From: Paenibacillus plantarum
Lineage (GTDB): Bacteria > Bacillota > Bacilli > Paenibacillales > NBRC-103111
Assembly (NCBI RefSeq): GCF_013141695.1
Contig: NZ_WHNY01000063.1
Coordinates: 1 to 64,000, forward strand
Direction of reading: 5' to 3'
Length of the DNA stretch: 64,000 bases
Shown here: positions 1 through 8,696 of the stretch, piece by piece
Position numbering within the stretch: the stretch's first letter is position 1
Layout of the letters: each line of letters starts with the position of its first letter
The notes under the pieces: generated by a model
Seen by the model: only the letters and a program-made list of their open reading frames with translations
The model's database searches: none
Told to the model about the DNA's origin: nothing
Made by a program: the position numbers and the translations under genes

Positions 1-136
1 TACACACTTAAATCCACCAACGCAGCTCACATACCAGCAAAATGGTTAAATAGTTATGCATTATCGGTCTATTGGTCTTCTTATACAAGGAACCCTCGTT
101 TTAGTTCGGAAATGTCAGACTGATTCCGGTAAAAGC

Positions 137-166
137 AAAAAAACTAAGCTCCGTTTCGTAGCTTAG
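137..166 (-). terminator. Intrinsic terminator of the ABC-F gene
   Basis: On the minus strand a 7-bp perfect stem (CTAAGCT / AGCTTAG, 144-150 and 160-166) is followed by a T7 tract. It lies just downstream of the ABC-F stop codon and fits a Rho-independent terminator. Confidence 0.85.
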
Positions 167-182
167 CTTTTCTTCAATTGCC

Positions 183-1661
183 TTAAAGTTCAATAATCTT
201 CGTCGCTACATTGTCGCAGAATTTCCTGTCATGCTCTACAAATAGAAGCGTTGGTGCATGTTCAAGTAATAGCTCTTCGATCTGCATACGCGAAATCACA
301 TCAATAAAGTTTAACGGCTCATCCCAAATATGCAGATGTACTTTTTCGCTCAGGCTTTTGGCGATCAGCACCTTCTTCTTTTGGCCGCCGCTAAAGGAAG
401 AAATATCTTTTTCAAATTGAACTCTAGCAAAATCCAGCTTCCTTAATATCGCCTTAAACAGGCTCTCATCAATCCCATTGATCTTCGCGTAGTCCTTTAA
501 ATTACCATACAAATGCGAGGTGTCCTGGGAAACATAGGATATTTGAAGTTGGCTTCCCTTCCGAAAAGTTCCTGTATAGTCGATATGCTCGCCACATAGC
601 AACTTGATTATACTTGATTTGCCAGAGCCATTTTTACCTGATAGCGCAATCCGCTCACCCTGTTCGATCATAAAACTGACATCCTGGCATACTACTTTCT
701 CGCCATAATGTATCGAGACATGTTCTAGTGCAGCAAGTTGGTTTTTGTGATAGGCAAGCTGCGTTATCTTGAGGTCTTCCGCACTTTCAATATTTTTGAG
801 CAGCTTTGACCTTTCGTCGATGGCAGATTCTTGTCTTTGCTCAATGGATTTAGAACGTTTCATCATTTTCGCAGACTTGTGACCAATATACCCCTTATCT
901 ACCTTGGAACCCGAATTTCTCGTACCATTCTTCGTTTTCTCGACTTCATGAGACCAATTGCTCGTTCGTTTAGCCGCATCGGATAATCGTTTGATATCCT
1001 TCCTCAGTTTCTCATTCTCTGCGAGCTCATAATGATCTTGCCTTTGCTTATTTTCCCACCAATCGGAGAAATTACCCTTTTGAATTTCAATATTGGTCTT
1101 ATTAATGGATAGGATGTGGTCTACACAATGATCCAGAAATGATCTGTCATGAGACACTAAGATATAGCCACTCTTCGTATTCAGATACTCACTGACCAGC
1201 TTTCTTGCATTCATGTCGAGATGATTGGTGGGTTCATCAATTAACAAGAAGCTATTTTCCTTCAGAAATAAAGCAGCTAACAATACTTTCGTTTGCTCAC
1301 CGTTTGACAAGGACTCGAAGGGTCGATAAAGCACGTCCTCCGAAACCTTCAATAAGGTGAGCTCGCGCATTAATTCCCAATGTTGATAATCTGGCACAAT
1401 CGTATTGATGATATCCAGCGTTTGATCTTGTCTGTTGTTAACTTGAAATGGGAAATATTCAAAGCTGACATTCGCAGAAATATGTCCACTGTATTCGTAT
1501 TTACCTAACAACAAGTTAAGAAAAGTTGTCTTCCCTCTTCCATTTCTACCTGTAAAACCTAATTTCCAATCGGTATCAATTTGAAAATTAACATCTTCAA
1601 ATATGTTATCGTAGCTGCCATCATAGGCAAACGTTAAGTTTGTAACATTGATTAATGACAT
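183..1661 (-). CDS. ABC-F protein, Lsa-type ribosomal protection family
   Basis: A 492-residue soluble protein with two ABC ATPase domains and no membrane segments, as in the ABC-F class. The first domain has Walker A GRNGRGKTT (about residue 40), signature LSNGEQ and LLIDEPTNHLD. The second has GKNGSGKSS, FSGGQKKK and WDEPLNFID. A charged linker (about 200-300) separates them. The arrangement and phrases such as WKLGFTGRNGRGKTT and IWDEPLN resemble Lsa/Vga-type proteins, which bind the ribosome and displace lincosamides, streptogramins A or pleuromutilins. Drug specificity is inferred from family resemblance only. ATG start follows AGGAGGATCTCAAC. The gene is divergent from a DrrAB-like exporter, with 188 bp between them. 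No peptide-encoding attenuator was evident in that gap. Confidence 0.85.
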   Translation of the reverse strand: MSLINVTNLTFAYDGSYDNIFEDVNFQIDTDWKLGFTGRNGRGKTTFLNLLLGKYEYSGHISANVSFEYFPFQVNNRQDQTLDIINTIVPDYQHWELMRELTLLKVSEDVLYRPFESLSNGEQTKVLLAALFLKENSFLLIDEPTNHLDMNARKLVSEYLNTKSGYILVSHDRSFLDHCVDHILSINKTNIEIQKGNFSDWWENKQRQDHYELAENEKLRKDIKRLSDAAKRTSNWSHEVEKTKNGTRNSGSKVDKGYIGHKSAKMMKRSKSIEQRQESAIDERSKLLKNIESAEDLKITQLAYHKNQLAALEHVSIHYGEKVVCQDVSFMIEQGERIALSGKNGSGKSSIIKLLCGEHIDYTGTFRKGSQLQISYVSQDTSHLYGNLKDYAKINGIDESLFKAILRKLDFARVQFEKDISSFSGGQKKKVLIAKSLSEKVHLHIWDEPLNFIDVISRMQIEELLLEHAPTLLFVEHDRKFCDNVATKIIEL

Positions 1662-1770
1662 GTTGAGATCCTCCTATACCATGCGTGTTGCATGAATTCA
1701 TCATAGCACATTAGGATTTACCAATTCGAAGGAAAGGATAACTATAGATAAATTCTCCTGTTACAACTTA

Positions 1771-1816
1771 GTTACATACATTTGTTTACATTCAGTTTAA
1801 ATATGTAAGTTACAAT
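1771..1816 (+). promoter_or_regulatory. Candidate control region of the DrrAB-like operon
   Basis: Arms TTACATA (1772-1778) and TATGTAA (1802-1808) form an inverted repeat about 40 bp before the TTG start of the ABC exporter operon. A -35-like TTTACA (1785-1790) and -10-like TACAAT (1811-1816) are present but 20 bp apart, wider than ideal. No regulator gene is adjacent, so this is only a candidate operator or promoter. Confidence 0.25.
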
Positions 1817-1849
1817 CACCTCATCAATTGTTATCTAGGAGGAATTACT

Positions 1850-2872
1850 TTGGATTCTTTACAAAGAAAAGGATTGGCGCAACAAGGCGATTGGGCCGTT
1901 GAAGCGCAAGGACTTGTCAAAACTTTTGGAGAAAATCGCGCGGTAGATGGTGTGAATTTGAATGTGAAGGCAGGGACGATTTATGGAGTTCTAGGCCCGA
2001 ATGGTGCTGGGAAAACGACAACAATCAATATGCTGGCAACCCTTCTTAAACCTGATGCGGGCTCAGCCAAAATCTTCGGCTACGATGTCGTGAAAGAGTC
2101 ACAGATCGTTCGGCAATTGATCGGGGTTACCGGACAATACGCATCCGTCGATGAATCGTTAAGTGCAACGGAGAACTTAATTATTTTCTCCCGACTTCTC
2201 GGGCTAAGCCGTAAAGAAGCACGCCAAAAGTCAGAGGAATTACTCGAGGAATTCGGGTTAACCGAAGCTGCTAAGCGTCCGTTGAAGAATTTCTCTGGTG
2301 GGATGAGACGTCGTCTAGATCTCGCCGCGAGTCTTATTGCGCAGCCTCCACTCATCTTCTTAGACGAACCGACGACGGGGTTAGATCCACGTACACGTTC
2401 TCAGATGTGGGATACAATCCGTCGACTAGTCGATACCGGATCAACGATATTGCTTACAACGCAATACCTAGAAGAGGCAGACCAACTTGCTGACCGAATC
2501 GCCGTCATCGATCGTGGGCGCGTCGTCGCCGAAGGAACTGTAGATGAACTTAAAGCTTCTGTCGGTACTTCATCCTTGCAGCTTAGTGTTCAAAATCCAT
2601 CCGATATTGAACAAGCTCGCAGAACTGTTGAGCAAGTTCTCAAGGTAGTTTCAACTGTTGTTTCTGGTAAGATATCCGCTCCGATGGCAAATGCTGATCG
2701 TGTAACGGATCTCCTTATCTCCCTGCGTGAATCAGGCATTCACTTAGCTGAGATGAGTGTACAGAAGCCGACGTTGGATGAAGTGTTTTTAACCATTACA
2801 GGTCATGGCGTACAAGAGAACGACGCAGAGACACCTACTGCAACAAGTAACAAACAGGAGGCAAGAGTATGA
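1850..2872 (+). CDS. DrrA-like ABC transporter ATP-binding protein
   Basis: A 340-residue ATPase of the DrrA (daunorubicin resistance) type: one nucleotide-binding domain with Walker A GPNGAGKTT (about 51-59), signature FSGGMRRR, Walker B LIFLDEPTTGLD and a C-terminal extension of about 100 residues typical of DrrA. It should energise the membrane protein encoded next and export an amphipathic drug or lipid. The start is TTG at 1850, set by AGGAGG at 1837-1842. The stop overlaps the next start by 4 bp (ATGA), so the two genes are translationally coupled. Substrate is unknown; the divergent ABC-F gene suggests an antibiotic-response locus. Confidence 0.88.
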   Translation: MDSLQRKGLAQQGDWAVEAQGLVKTFGENRAVDGVNLNVKAGTIYGVLGPNGAGKTTTINMLATLLKPDAGSAKIFGYDVVKESQIVRQLIGVTGQYASVDESLSATENLIIFSRLLGLSRKEARQKSEELLEEFGLTEAAKRPLKNFSGGMRRRLDLAASLIAQPPLIFLDEPTTGLDPRTRSQMWDTIRRLVDTGSTILLTTQYLEEADQLADRIAVIDRGRVVAEGTVDELKASVGTSSLQLSVQNPSDIEQARRTVEQVLKVVSTVVSGKISAPMANADRVTDLLISLRESGIHLAEMSVQKPTLDEVFLTITGHGVQENDAETPTATSNKQEARV

Positions 2873-3681
2873 GTACATCGATTAAACCCGTTTCGGAACG
2901 GCATCTAAAAAACCACACAAGCTTCCGCCAGTCCTTACGTAATTCCCTGACTATGGCCTATCGGGGTTTGCTGAAGATCCGACGTACACCAGAGCAATTG
3001 TTCGATGTTACGCTTCAACCAATCATATTCACACTGATGTTTACTTATATTTTCGGTGGAGCCATCTCAGGTGATGTCGTAAGTTATTTACCCGTTATTA
3101 TTCCAGGTATTCTTGTTCAGACCGTCATAACGACCTCCATCGTGACCGGCGTTCAGCTGCGAGAGGACATGGATAAAGGCGTCTTCGACCGATTCAAATC
3201 ACTGCCAATCGCACGTATAGCGCCGCTTGCTGGCGCCTTGTTGGCCGATACCATCCGGTATACCATTGCAACGGTACTAACGTTCTCCATGGGATTCATC
3301 ATGGGATACCGACCTGAAGGCGGCTTGGCCAATGTTGCGATCGCTGCTTTGCTTGTCATTTTCTGCTCATGGGCAATCAGCTGGATTTTCGCTTTCTTTG
3401 GCGTCATTGCACGCACAGCATCCAGTGTTCAAGGGATCTCAATGCTAGTCCTGTTTCCTCTAACCTTCCTGTCAAACGCGTTCGTACCGGTTGATACGAT
3501 GCCTAACTGGCTTCAATGGTTTGTTAAAATCAATCCGATCTCACACCTCGTCTCTGCCGTTCGTCAGCTCGCAAATCAAGGTACTGTAGGCTGGGATCTA
3601 ACCATTTCACTCTTCGGAGCTATCGTCATTGTGGCTATCTTTGCACCGATTACGGTTATTGCTTACATGCGTCGTACGTAG
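2869..3681 (+). CDS. DrrB-like ABC-2 type transporter permease
   Basis: A 270-residue integral membrane protein with about six hydrophobic segments and the ABC-2 family layout: a cytoplasmic N-terminus ending in RTPEQLFDVTLQPIIFTLMF, a central KGVFDRFKSLPIAR coupling region and LTFLSNAFVPVDTMPNWLQW before the last helix, all typical of DrrB proteins. It forms the export channel with the upstream ATPase. An AGGAGG site sits in the tail of the upstream gene, and the ATG overlaps that gene's stop. A strong terminator follows. Confidence 0.88.
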   Translation: MSTSIKPVSERHLKNHTSFRQSLRNSLTMAYRGLLKIRRTPEQLFDVTLQPIIFTLMFTYIFGGAISGDVVSYLPVIIPGILVQTVITTSIVTGVQLREDMDKGVFDRFKSLPIARIAPLAGALLADTIRYTIATVLTFSMGFIMGYRPEGGLANVAIAALLVIFCSWAISWIFAFFGVIARTASSVQGISMLVLFPLTFLSNAFVPVDTMPNWLQWFVKINPISHLVSAVRQLANQGTVGWDLTISLFGAIVIVAIFAPITVIAYMRRT

Positions 3682-3692
3682 CATTCCAACAG

Positions 3693-3737
3693 AAAAGGCT
3701 GATCTCAAGTAAGATATCTACTGAGACCAGCTTTTTT
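3693..3737. terminator. Bidirectional terminator after DrrB and the MDR oxidoreductase
   Basis: Arms GCTGATCTCA (3698-3707) and TGAGACCAGC (3722-3731) pair with one G-U. T6 follows on the plus strand and T4 on the minus strand. It separates two convergent genes. Confidence 0.85.
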
Positions 3738-4705
3738 CATCGTACACGAATCATAACTTTCCCGATGCGCTGCCCTTCACCGAAATAGCTAAATGCTTCT
3801 CCAACATGAGCTAACGGATATTGGCGATCGATGACAGGTACTATTTTGCCTGCCTCCCAAAGCGCCCTCAGTTCATTTTGATCCTTAGAATTTGGTTTGT
3901 GCATTAAGAGCCCCATTCTCTTCGTTCCTATCCATGAGATCAGGGGTCCAAAGAACATCATTTGAAAAATCCGAGGCATCGTGCCTCCCACCATCACATA
4001 CTGACCACTTGCGTTTAAGGCACGTTTACAGTCGAATATCGACCGATTACCCATGACATCAAGAATAAAGTCATACGTTTCCCCTCTTGTGGTGTAATCC
4101 TCTTTTCTATAATCCATGACGTAGTCCGCACCAAGCGCTTGGAGTTTTGGAAGCTTAAATGCACTGTCGACCGCTGTCACTTCTGCTCCAAATAATTTGG
4201 CTAGTTGAATCGCGAATGTTCCAACACCGCCACCTGCACCATTGATTAAAACCTTTTTGCCTTTCTGTATAGGTCCTCTGACTCGTAAACCTTGCAAGGC
4301 GAGGACTGCGGCTTGAGATATTGCCGCGGCATCTTCAAAGGTTATATGGGCTGGTTTCTTTGACAAAGCCAATTCTGACGCACACACATACTCCGCAAAT
4401 CCGCCCCAACTACAGCCTGATATATCTCCGAATACGTCATCTCCAGGAACAAACTGCTTTACTGCTTTGCCAACCGCTTCAACACGCCCTGCAATATCTG
4501 CTCCGAGTATGGCGAATTTGGGCTTACGAACGCCGCCTATTCGCACTAGGAACGGACTACCTCGCAGCAAATCCCAATCCCATGAATTAATGGATGCCGC
4601 ATGTACGTTAATTAATACTTCATGATCTTTTGGCTGCGGCTTTTCCACTTCTGTATAAATCAGTTCATTCGGACTGCCATATTTCTTGTAGACAACCGCC
4701 TTCAA
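3737..4705 (-). CDS. MDR-superfamily NAD(P)-dependent oxidoreductase (quinone reductase-like)
   Basis: A 322-residue zinc-independent medium-chain dehydrogenase/reductase. The N-terminal GroES-like part (AASINSWDWDLLRG; ILGADIAGRVEAVG) is followed by a Rossmann domain with GAGGGVGTFAIQLAKLFG (about residues 155-172), which binds NADPH. No structural zinc cysteine cluster is visible, which points to the quinone oxidoreductase / enoyl reductase branch rather than true alcohol dehydrogenases. The probable reaction is NADPH-dependent reduction of a quinone or activated alkene in the cytoplasm; the substrate cannot be inferred. The start is TTG at 4705, after AGGAGGAGAACAC. Confidence 0.85.
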   Translation of the reverse strand: MKAVVYKKYGSPNELIYTEVEKPQPKDHEVLINVHAASINSWDWDLLRGSPFLVRIGGVRKPKFAILGADIAGRVEAVGKAVKQFVPGDDVFGDISGCSWGGFAEYVCASELALSKKPAHITFEDAAAISQAAVLALQGLRVRGPIQKGKKVLINGAGGGVGTFAIQLAKLFGAEVTAVDSAFKLPKLQALGADYVMDYRKEDYTTRGETYDFILDVMGNRSIFDCKRALNASGQYVMVGGTMPRIFQMMFFGPLISWIGTKRMGLLMHKPNSKDQNELRALWEAGKIVPVIDRQYPLAHVGEAFSYFGEGQRIGKVMIRVR

Positions 4706-4735
4706 GTGTTCTCCTCCTCACGATTCACACTCCAT

Positions 4736-5602
4736 TCATTTCAGATCACCCCCTACTAGAGGGAAATTGGAGTACGTATTCTGAAAGATAACGTCCCTAA
4801 TACCTGGCCCTTTTAATTCTAACAACAAATAATCATTGATGAGATCCAAATTACTATTCGCGGCATATTGATACGACTGGTAGGAAATATACACTTCTCC
4901 GGCCGAATTCATGACTTCCTCCAACTCCACCGAATCAGAAAAAGACGAGGATGACTTAATCAATGCATATGTGTGATCTCCGAATGTGCGAAATTCTTTT
5001 CTCCACTCTGGCTGTTTCAGTACTGCTTGTGCCCACTCTTTTACATCGCCAGATGCTCTTGCTAGTGGAATCGAGGTATAGATCTCATTAATTTGATTCT
5101 CTTGTGGCATATAATCCATAAAACCACTTATGAGCCAGATACCATCATGAGAATAATCTTTTTTCATATAGACCATGTAGGCACGTTGATCACTAGTTGT
5201 TAGGAGAACAGAACGGGGATTTACCGATTTACTGATCATTTGAAAAGAAGTGATTTCTTGCTTTAATCTGGACTGGATAAACGTTTGCAGGACCTTGTTA
5301 TACTCTTTATTTTCGGGATTCGCTTGAAGCTCTTTTAACTGCGTTTCCGTATATTCGTAACCTTCCGTACTATCATGAACTCTTGATAATATGCGCAATA
5401 AGGTGTCTCTATCCATTAAATTGGCACTTATCTGTGCAACGCTTGGCGTAGCTATGCTCTCCACTTTAGGAGAAGGATTTGGTTCCATGGTTAACTCAGT
5501 ATCTGGCTTTATAGTGAGTCTTTCGATCGAATAACCACACCCTAAACCTACGATCAACACACTTATAAGGATCGCTACATATTTTGGGGTCATTAGATTC
5601 AT
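4736..5602 (-). CDS. Hypothetical membrane-anchored or lipoprotein-like protein
   Basis: A 288-residue protein I do not recognise. It begins with a hydrophobic segment (about residues 8-24) ending in GLGC, a poor lipobox, so it may be a lipoprotein or simply anchored by one helix with the rest outside. The remainder is polar and soluble-looking, without an obvious catalytic motif. It lies 30 bp upstream of the oxidoreductase gene in the same direction, so they may share a transcript, but no functional link is evident. Confidence 0.6.
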   Translation of the reverse strand: MNLMTPKYVAILISVLIVGLGCGYSIERLTIKPDTELTMEPNPSPKVESIATPSVAQISANLMDRDTLLRILSRVHDSTEGYEYTETQLKELQANPENKEYNKVLQTFIQSRLKQEITSFQMISKSVNPRSVLLTTSDQRAYMVYMKKDYSHDGIWLISGFMDYMPQENQINEIYTSIPLARASGDVKEWAQAVLKQPEWRKEFRTFGDHTYALIKSSSSFSDSVELEEVMNSAGEVYISYQSYQYAANSNLDLINDYLLLELKGPGIRDVIFQNTYSNFPLVGGDLK

Positions 5603-5887
5603 TTCTCACTCCTCATGGTTATATTCATTCTATGGGATTGCACCTAACAGCCATTTTCACATCTCATCCCTCGGCTCATACCTATTCAATTAGACGTAAG
5701 CTACTTAGGAATGTTCTGTGTGAAATGCGATTTTTGGAAGTTTATTTACAATTTTTCAGTAAATTCATAATGCTATTACGAATTAGAATGGAGGATTAAT
5801 ATGACATGTGCCGAATACTTAAAATAGTTCTGAAACATCCATGTTTTGTAAATCCCCCTAAAATTGGAGAAGAAATTAGGTGTCTTA

Positions 5888-6208
5888 ATGGTCAATCCGG
5901 ATAATGAATTAGCTTTGAAAACAGAGAATCTGATAACCTCTGGAAATGAGCCGCCACAAGTCGAGCATGCTCATTTACGCGGATTTGGAGGTTGGTTATA
6001 TGTTGTTTCCATAGGTTTGTTACTTACCTTAGGGAACGCATTGATCTACATAATTAATACGTTATTACCTATTTACACGGATGGACTTATCACCGAATTG
6101 TATAAAGATGATTGGAAATACGGATTAATTATCATTTATGAAACTGTTACCTATTCTTTATATGTTGTGTTCCCTATAGTTTTAGGCTTCTCGGATGGAA
6201 AAAAATGA
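5888..6208 (+). CDS. DUF2569-family membrane protein, N-terminal part (ends at a slippery A7 run)
   Basis: This frame encodes the first part of a DUF2569-type membrane protein: a polar N-terminus, then GFGGWLYVVSIGL (the family's opening helix) and two further hydrophobic segments. It stops at TGA 6206-6208, directly after seven A's (6199-6205). The C-terminal part continues in the -1 frame and overlaps as ATGA. I prefer the ATG at 5888 because TTAGG lies 7 bp before it; an in-frame TTG at 5864 is possible but has no ribosome site. Either the gene is broken by an indel in the A run, or the full protein is made by frameshifting or slippage. Alone, this product would lack the last helix and the conserved tail. 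Confidence 0.6.
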   Translation: MVNPDNELALKTENLITSGNEPPQVEHAHLRGFGGWLYVVSIGLLLTLGNALIYIINTLLPIYTDGLITELYKDDWKYGLIIIYETVTYSLYVVFPIVLGFSDGKK

Positions 6209-6420
6209 GGCGAGTAAGAACGTTGGCCATTCTTTTCTATTTAGTTAGTTTCGGATTTAATGTCATTTACTATTTTATTTCGAATTCAATCGCAGAGCTA
6301 GCTACACCTGAGTTTATGAATGAACAGGGTAGAAATATTGTAAAATCCTTGATTACTTGTTTGATTTGGATACCCTACTTTATTAATTCGAAAAGAGTTA
6401 AGTATACATTTGTAAATTGA
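6205..6420 (+). CDS. DUF2569-family membrane protein, C-terminal part in the -1 frame
   Basis: This 71-residue frame carries two hydrophobic segments and ends in LITCLIWIPYFINSKRVKYT, which matches the conserved end of DUF2569 proteins (IWIPYF..SKRVK.TF). Its ATG overlaps the preceding TGA, so it could be made separately by coupled reinitiation, or joined to the upstream part by a -1 shift at A_AAA_AAA. No separate ribosome site is visible. Domain content across the two frames equals one ordinary DUF2569 protein. Confidence 0.6.
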   Translation: MRRVRTLAILFYLVSFGFNVIYYFISNSIAELATPEFMNEQGRNIVKSLITCLIWIPYFINSKRVKYTFVN

Positions 6421-6679
6421 TTTAGCGATCTTCAACAAAATATGAAAGACAATGCGGGGTTGTCCATCGAAGTAGAAACAACTGCTTCTGGGTAGCCCCT
6501 TCCCATTTTTGCATTTAATTACCCATAATTTGACTGAAATCGAAGGACTCTAATGTTACAAAAAATCAAATTTTCTCCCATTTCCATTTATTACAATGGT
6601 CAATTGTACACTTTTTTGGTCGGATTTATGTTTTAATTAAATAGTGAAAGTAATTCGGGATGAAAAGGAGCGAAACAAA

Positions 6680-7084
6680 GTGGAAATTAAATCGTTTTTA
6701 CTACCTAAAGATAAAGTATCTTACCTGACGACGTTGGCTTCGATGAAAGAAGCGATGGAGCGGCTGGAAGCCTGTCATTATACAGCGATTCCGATTATCG
6801 ATGAGGAAGGAAAATATGTGGGCACTTTATCCGAAGGAGATTTATTATGGAAACTGAAGTGCACGCCCGGCCTGTCCTTCGTTAACATGGATGAAGTATC
6901 TGTAGCCAACATTCGAAAACGAATTTATAACGAGTGCGTCGCCATCGATGCACATATGGAAGATATGTTAGCACTAGCTGCTGACCAGAACTTTGTTCCC
7001 GTTGTAGATAAGGATCGCGTTTTCCTAGGTATCATTCGACGTAAGGACATTATTGAATACTATACGAGAAATATTACAGATTAA
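6680..7084 (+). CDS. CBS-domain pair protein
   Basis: About 134 residues made almost entirely of two CBS motifs: the first around HYTAIPIIDEEGKYVGTLSE and the second around NFVPVVDKDRVFLGIIRRKD. Stand-alone CBS pairs bind adenine nucleotides or other ligands and act as cytoplasmic sensors; the partner is not evident here. I choose GTG at 6680 because AAGGAG (6665-6670) lies 9 bp before it. An upstream in-frame GTG at 6644 lacks a ribosome site. A bidirectional terminator follows. Confidence 0.85.
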   Translation: MEIKSFLLPKDKVSYLTTLASMKEAMERLEACHYTAIPIIDEEGKYVGTLSEGDLLWKLKCTPGLSFVNMDEVSVANIRKRIYNECVAIDAHMEDMLALAADQNFVPVVDKDRVFLGIIRRKDIIEYYTRNITD

Positions 7085-7095
7085 TCGGTTACACC

Positions 7096-7145
7096 AAAAA
7101 GCAGAGGATAAGAGTAGGGGCTCCCCTTCCAATCCTCTGCTTTTC
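7096..7145. terminator. Bidirectional terminator
   Basis: Arms AGCAGAGGAT (7100-7109) and ATCCTCTGCT (7132-7141) with an inner AGGGG/CCCCT stem. T-rich tracts flank it on both strands. It separates the CBS gene from the convergent membrane protein gene. Confidence 0.8.
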
Positions 7146-7160
7146 CTTTTAGTAGACGGA

Positions 7161-7664
7161 CTAACTAGTTCTTCGCTTCCCCCACGGTTTAAACACGGAT
7201 AGTAGATACATCGCGAGTAATGAGAACAACTGAAGTCCTATGCCAATAAATAACCATAGCATGTTGGAAACGTAGGCACCTTGGTTCGCACTCTCTCCTC
7301 CAACTTCAGTTAACATGGATATTCCTTTCAACGTCCAAATGTACATACCAATGGGACCTAAGATAACCGCGACAACCGTAAGCACTTCTTTGACGATGAT
7401 CCAATAGTATTTTACCAAACCCCAGTGTGTCCCCAGCGATAATAGCACCCCAGTCACGATGGTCCCGATCACGGATACTCGTACTGAAGTACCGGCTAAT
7501 ACATGCATGGCTTTGTAACACGAAAGTATTAACACCGAATCACTTGTGCTCGCGACGGTAATGCTCAGAATGAGAAACGTCACACTTGTCCCTAACATGA
7601 TGGCTGCGAATAAGATATGTAAGCTCAGCATCCATTTTTTCTGTGTCATCGTAAAGTTTTTCAT
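7161..7664 (-). CDS. DUF2269-like four-helix integral membrane protein
   Basis: A 167-residue protein with four hydrophobic helices. Features such as LHILFAAIMLGTSVTFL in the first helix and GTIVTGVLLSLGTHWGLVKYYWI in the middle resemble the DUF2269 group of predicted membrane proteins, whose biochemical role is unknown. The ATG start has GGGAGA about 9 bp upstream. It stands alone between two terminator-flanked genes. Confidence 0.65.
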   Translation of the reverse strand: MKNFTMTQKKWMLSLHILFAAIMLGTSVTFLILSITVASTSDSVLILSCYKAMHVLAGTSVRVSVIGTIVTGVLLSLGTHWGLVKYYWIIVKEVLTVVAVILGPIGMYIWTLKGISMLTEVGGESANQGAYVSNMLWLFIGIGLQLFSLLAMYLLSVFKPWGKRRTS

Positions 7665-7767
7665 CGCGTGAGAATCTCCCTTGATATCTTCTTACCTCTA
7701 AGATAATCAATTGAAGTTAACTCCTTCTAAAGCAAATCTTAAATATTCATAAACTGATCCCGTACAT

Positions 7768-8238
7768 TCAACTTATTGGCGCAGTTATAAGGTTTAGGTT
7801 CGGATTATCAATCTTGTATTCTTGGAGAAAAGACCTCAAACTACTGCTTTCAAAATGAACCCCAATAAACCCATTTTCTTTGGTGAAAATGAGTAATGTT
7901 GGATAGTACGTTTCGGACGTGCTGATAAACAACACGATTTCCGTAACGGTTCCATTCATCCAATTTGAAGTTAATTTGTAAGGCGGTGTTAGCGGAATTT
8001 TTATGGCTATCCCTTCACTTGGTTCGATATGCATCGATTCTACAATCCCAGTTATGGCTGACAGCCATTCTTTGACTTGATTTTGCAACGAATTGGAGTT
8101 CGGAATTGTTTGAGTGATTTCACCTTTGAGAATATCAAAAACTTCGGCACCATCTATTGCTGAAACCATTTGAGTAATAATGAGATTACAAACAAGCACG
8201 ATGATAATTAGTGGACTTATCAACCTTTGTAACACCAT
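7768..8238 (-). CDS. Hypothetical secreted or anchored protein
   Basis: About 156 residues with one N-terminal hydrophobic segment (ISPLIIIVLVCNLIITQMV) followed by a polar domain; probably exported or membrane-anchored. I do not recognise the family. GGAGG lies 9 bp before the second ATG (8238) but only 3 bp before the first (8244), so I choose the second. No functional partner is evident. Confidence 0.5.
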   Translation of the reverse strand: MVLQRLISPLIIIVLVCNLIITQMVSAIDGAEVFDILKGEITQTIPNSNSLQNQVKEWLSAITGIVESMHIEPSEGIAIKIPLTPPYKLTSNWMNGTVTEIVLFISTSETYYPTLLIFTKENGFIGVHFESSSLRSFLQEYKIDNPNLNLITAPIS

Positions 8239-8296
8239 ACTCATCCACCTCCATTCGGAGGTAATATAACCATCAATTGAACTATATAATCATAAA

Positions 8297-8326
8297 ACAA
8301 AAAAGGGGCAGCATCATGCAGCCCCC
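8297..8326 (-). terminator. Intrinsic terminator of the DUF2892 gene
   Basis: GGGGC / GCCCC arms (8305-8309 and 8321-8325) extended by GCAT/ATGC around a tight loop, followed on the minus strand by a T-rich tract. Confidence 0.75.
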
Positions 8327-8350
8327 TTCTATACAATATTTGAGCTTTAT

Positions 8351-8542
8351 TTACCTAATCCTACATGTATTACGACCCAATAATTTATTGATACCACATT
8401 TCTGTGCCAAACCTGTTATTAGAAGTGGCAAGGCAAACAGTCCGACTAATTTCCAATAGCCTGGAAGCAGAAAAAATAAAGATAAGGCGGCAATTCCTAA
8501 AATAATGCGGATGGCGCGGTCTGTCCCCCCAACGTTTTTCAT
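8351..8542 (-). CDS. DUF2892 (YgaP-like) small membrane protein
   Basis: A 63-residue protein with the DUF2892 signature: an N-terminal N-V-G-G-x-D-R-x-I-R motif (KNVGGTDRAIRIILG) followed by two hydrophobic helices. The same fold forms the membrane part of the rhodanese YgaP, but there is no rhodanese domain here. GGAGAGATATATC precedes the ATG. It is downstream of a Crp/Fnr regulator gene in the same direction, with a terminator-like hairpin between them. A redox or sulfur-related role is possible but not shown. Confidence 0.85.
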   Translation of the reverse strand: MKNVGGTDRAIRIILGIAALSLFFLLPGYWKLVGLFALPLLITGLAQKCGINKLLGRNTCRIR

Positions 8543-8654
8543 GATATATCTCTCCTTTTTTGATCTAACTTGTTGTTATATCGTTCTCACAATTACGATG
8601 ATATCAGGGTTAAAGAAATTGAACCGTAACTTTGTCACATAGTAAACATCAAAT

Positions 8655-8678
8655 GAAAAAACCACCCAATGGGTGGTT
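8655..8678 (-). terminator. Terminator between the Crp/Fnr and DUF2892 genes
   Basis: AACCACCC (8660-8667) and GGGTGGTT (8671-8678) form an 8-bp stem with a 3-nt loop. T6 follows on the minus strand. Confidence 0.75.
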
Positions 8679-8696
8679 TGATTTATCAATAAAGTT

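Noticed and set aside
1..136. Possible gene end at the left edge
   Set aside because: No frame shows a recognisable domain or ribosome site; nothing can be supported before the ABC-F terminator.
5584..5799. 71-residue plus-strand open frame
   Set aside because: No ribosome site, no recognisable domain and atypical composition. The 5603-5887 gap shows no gene I can support.
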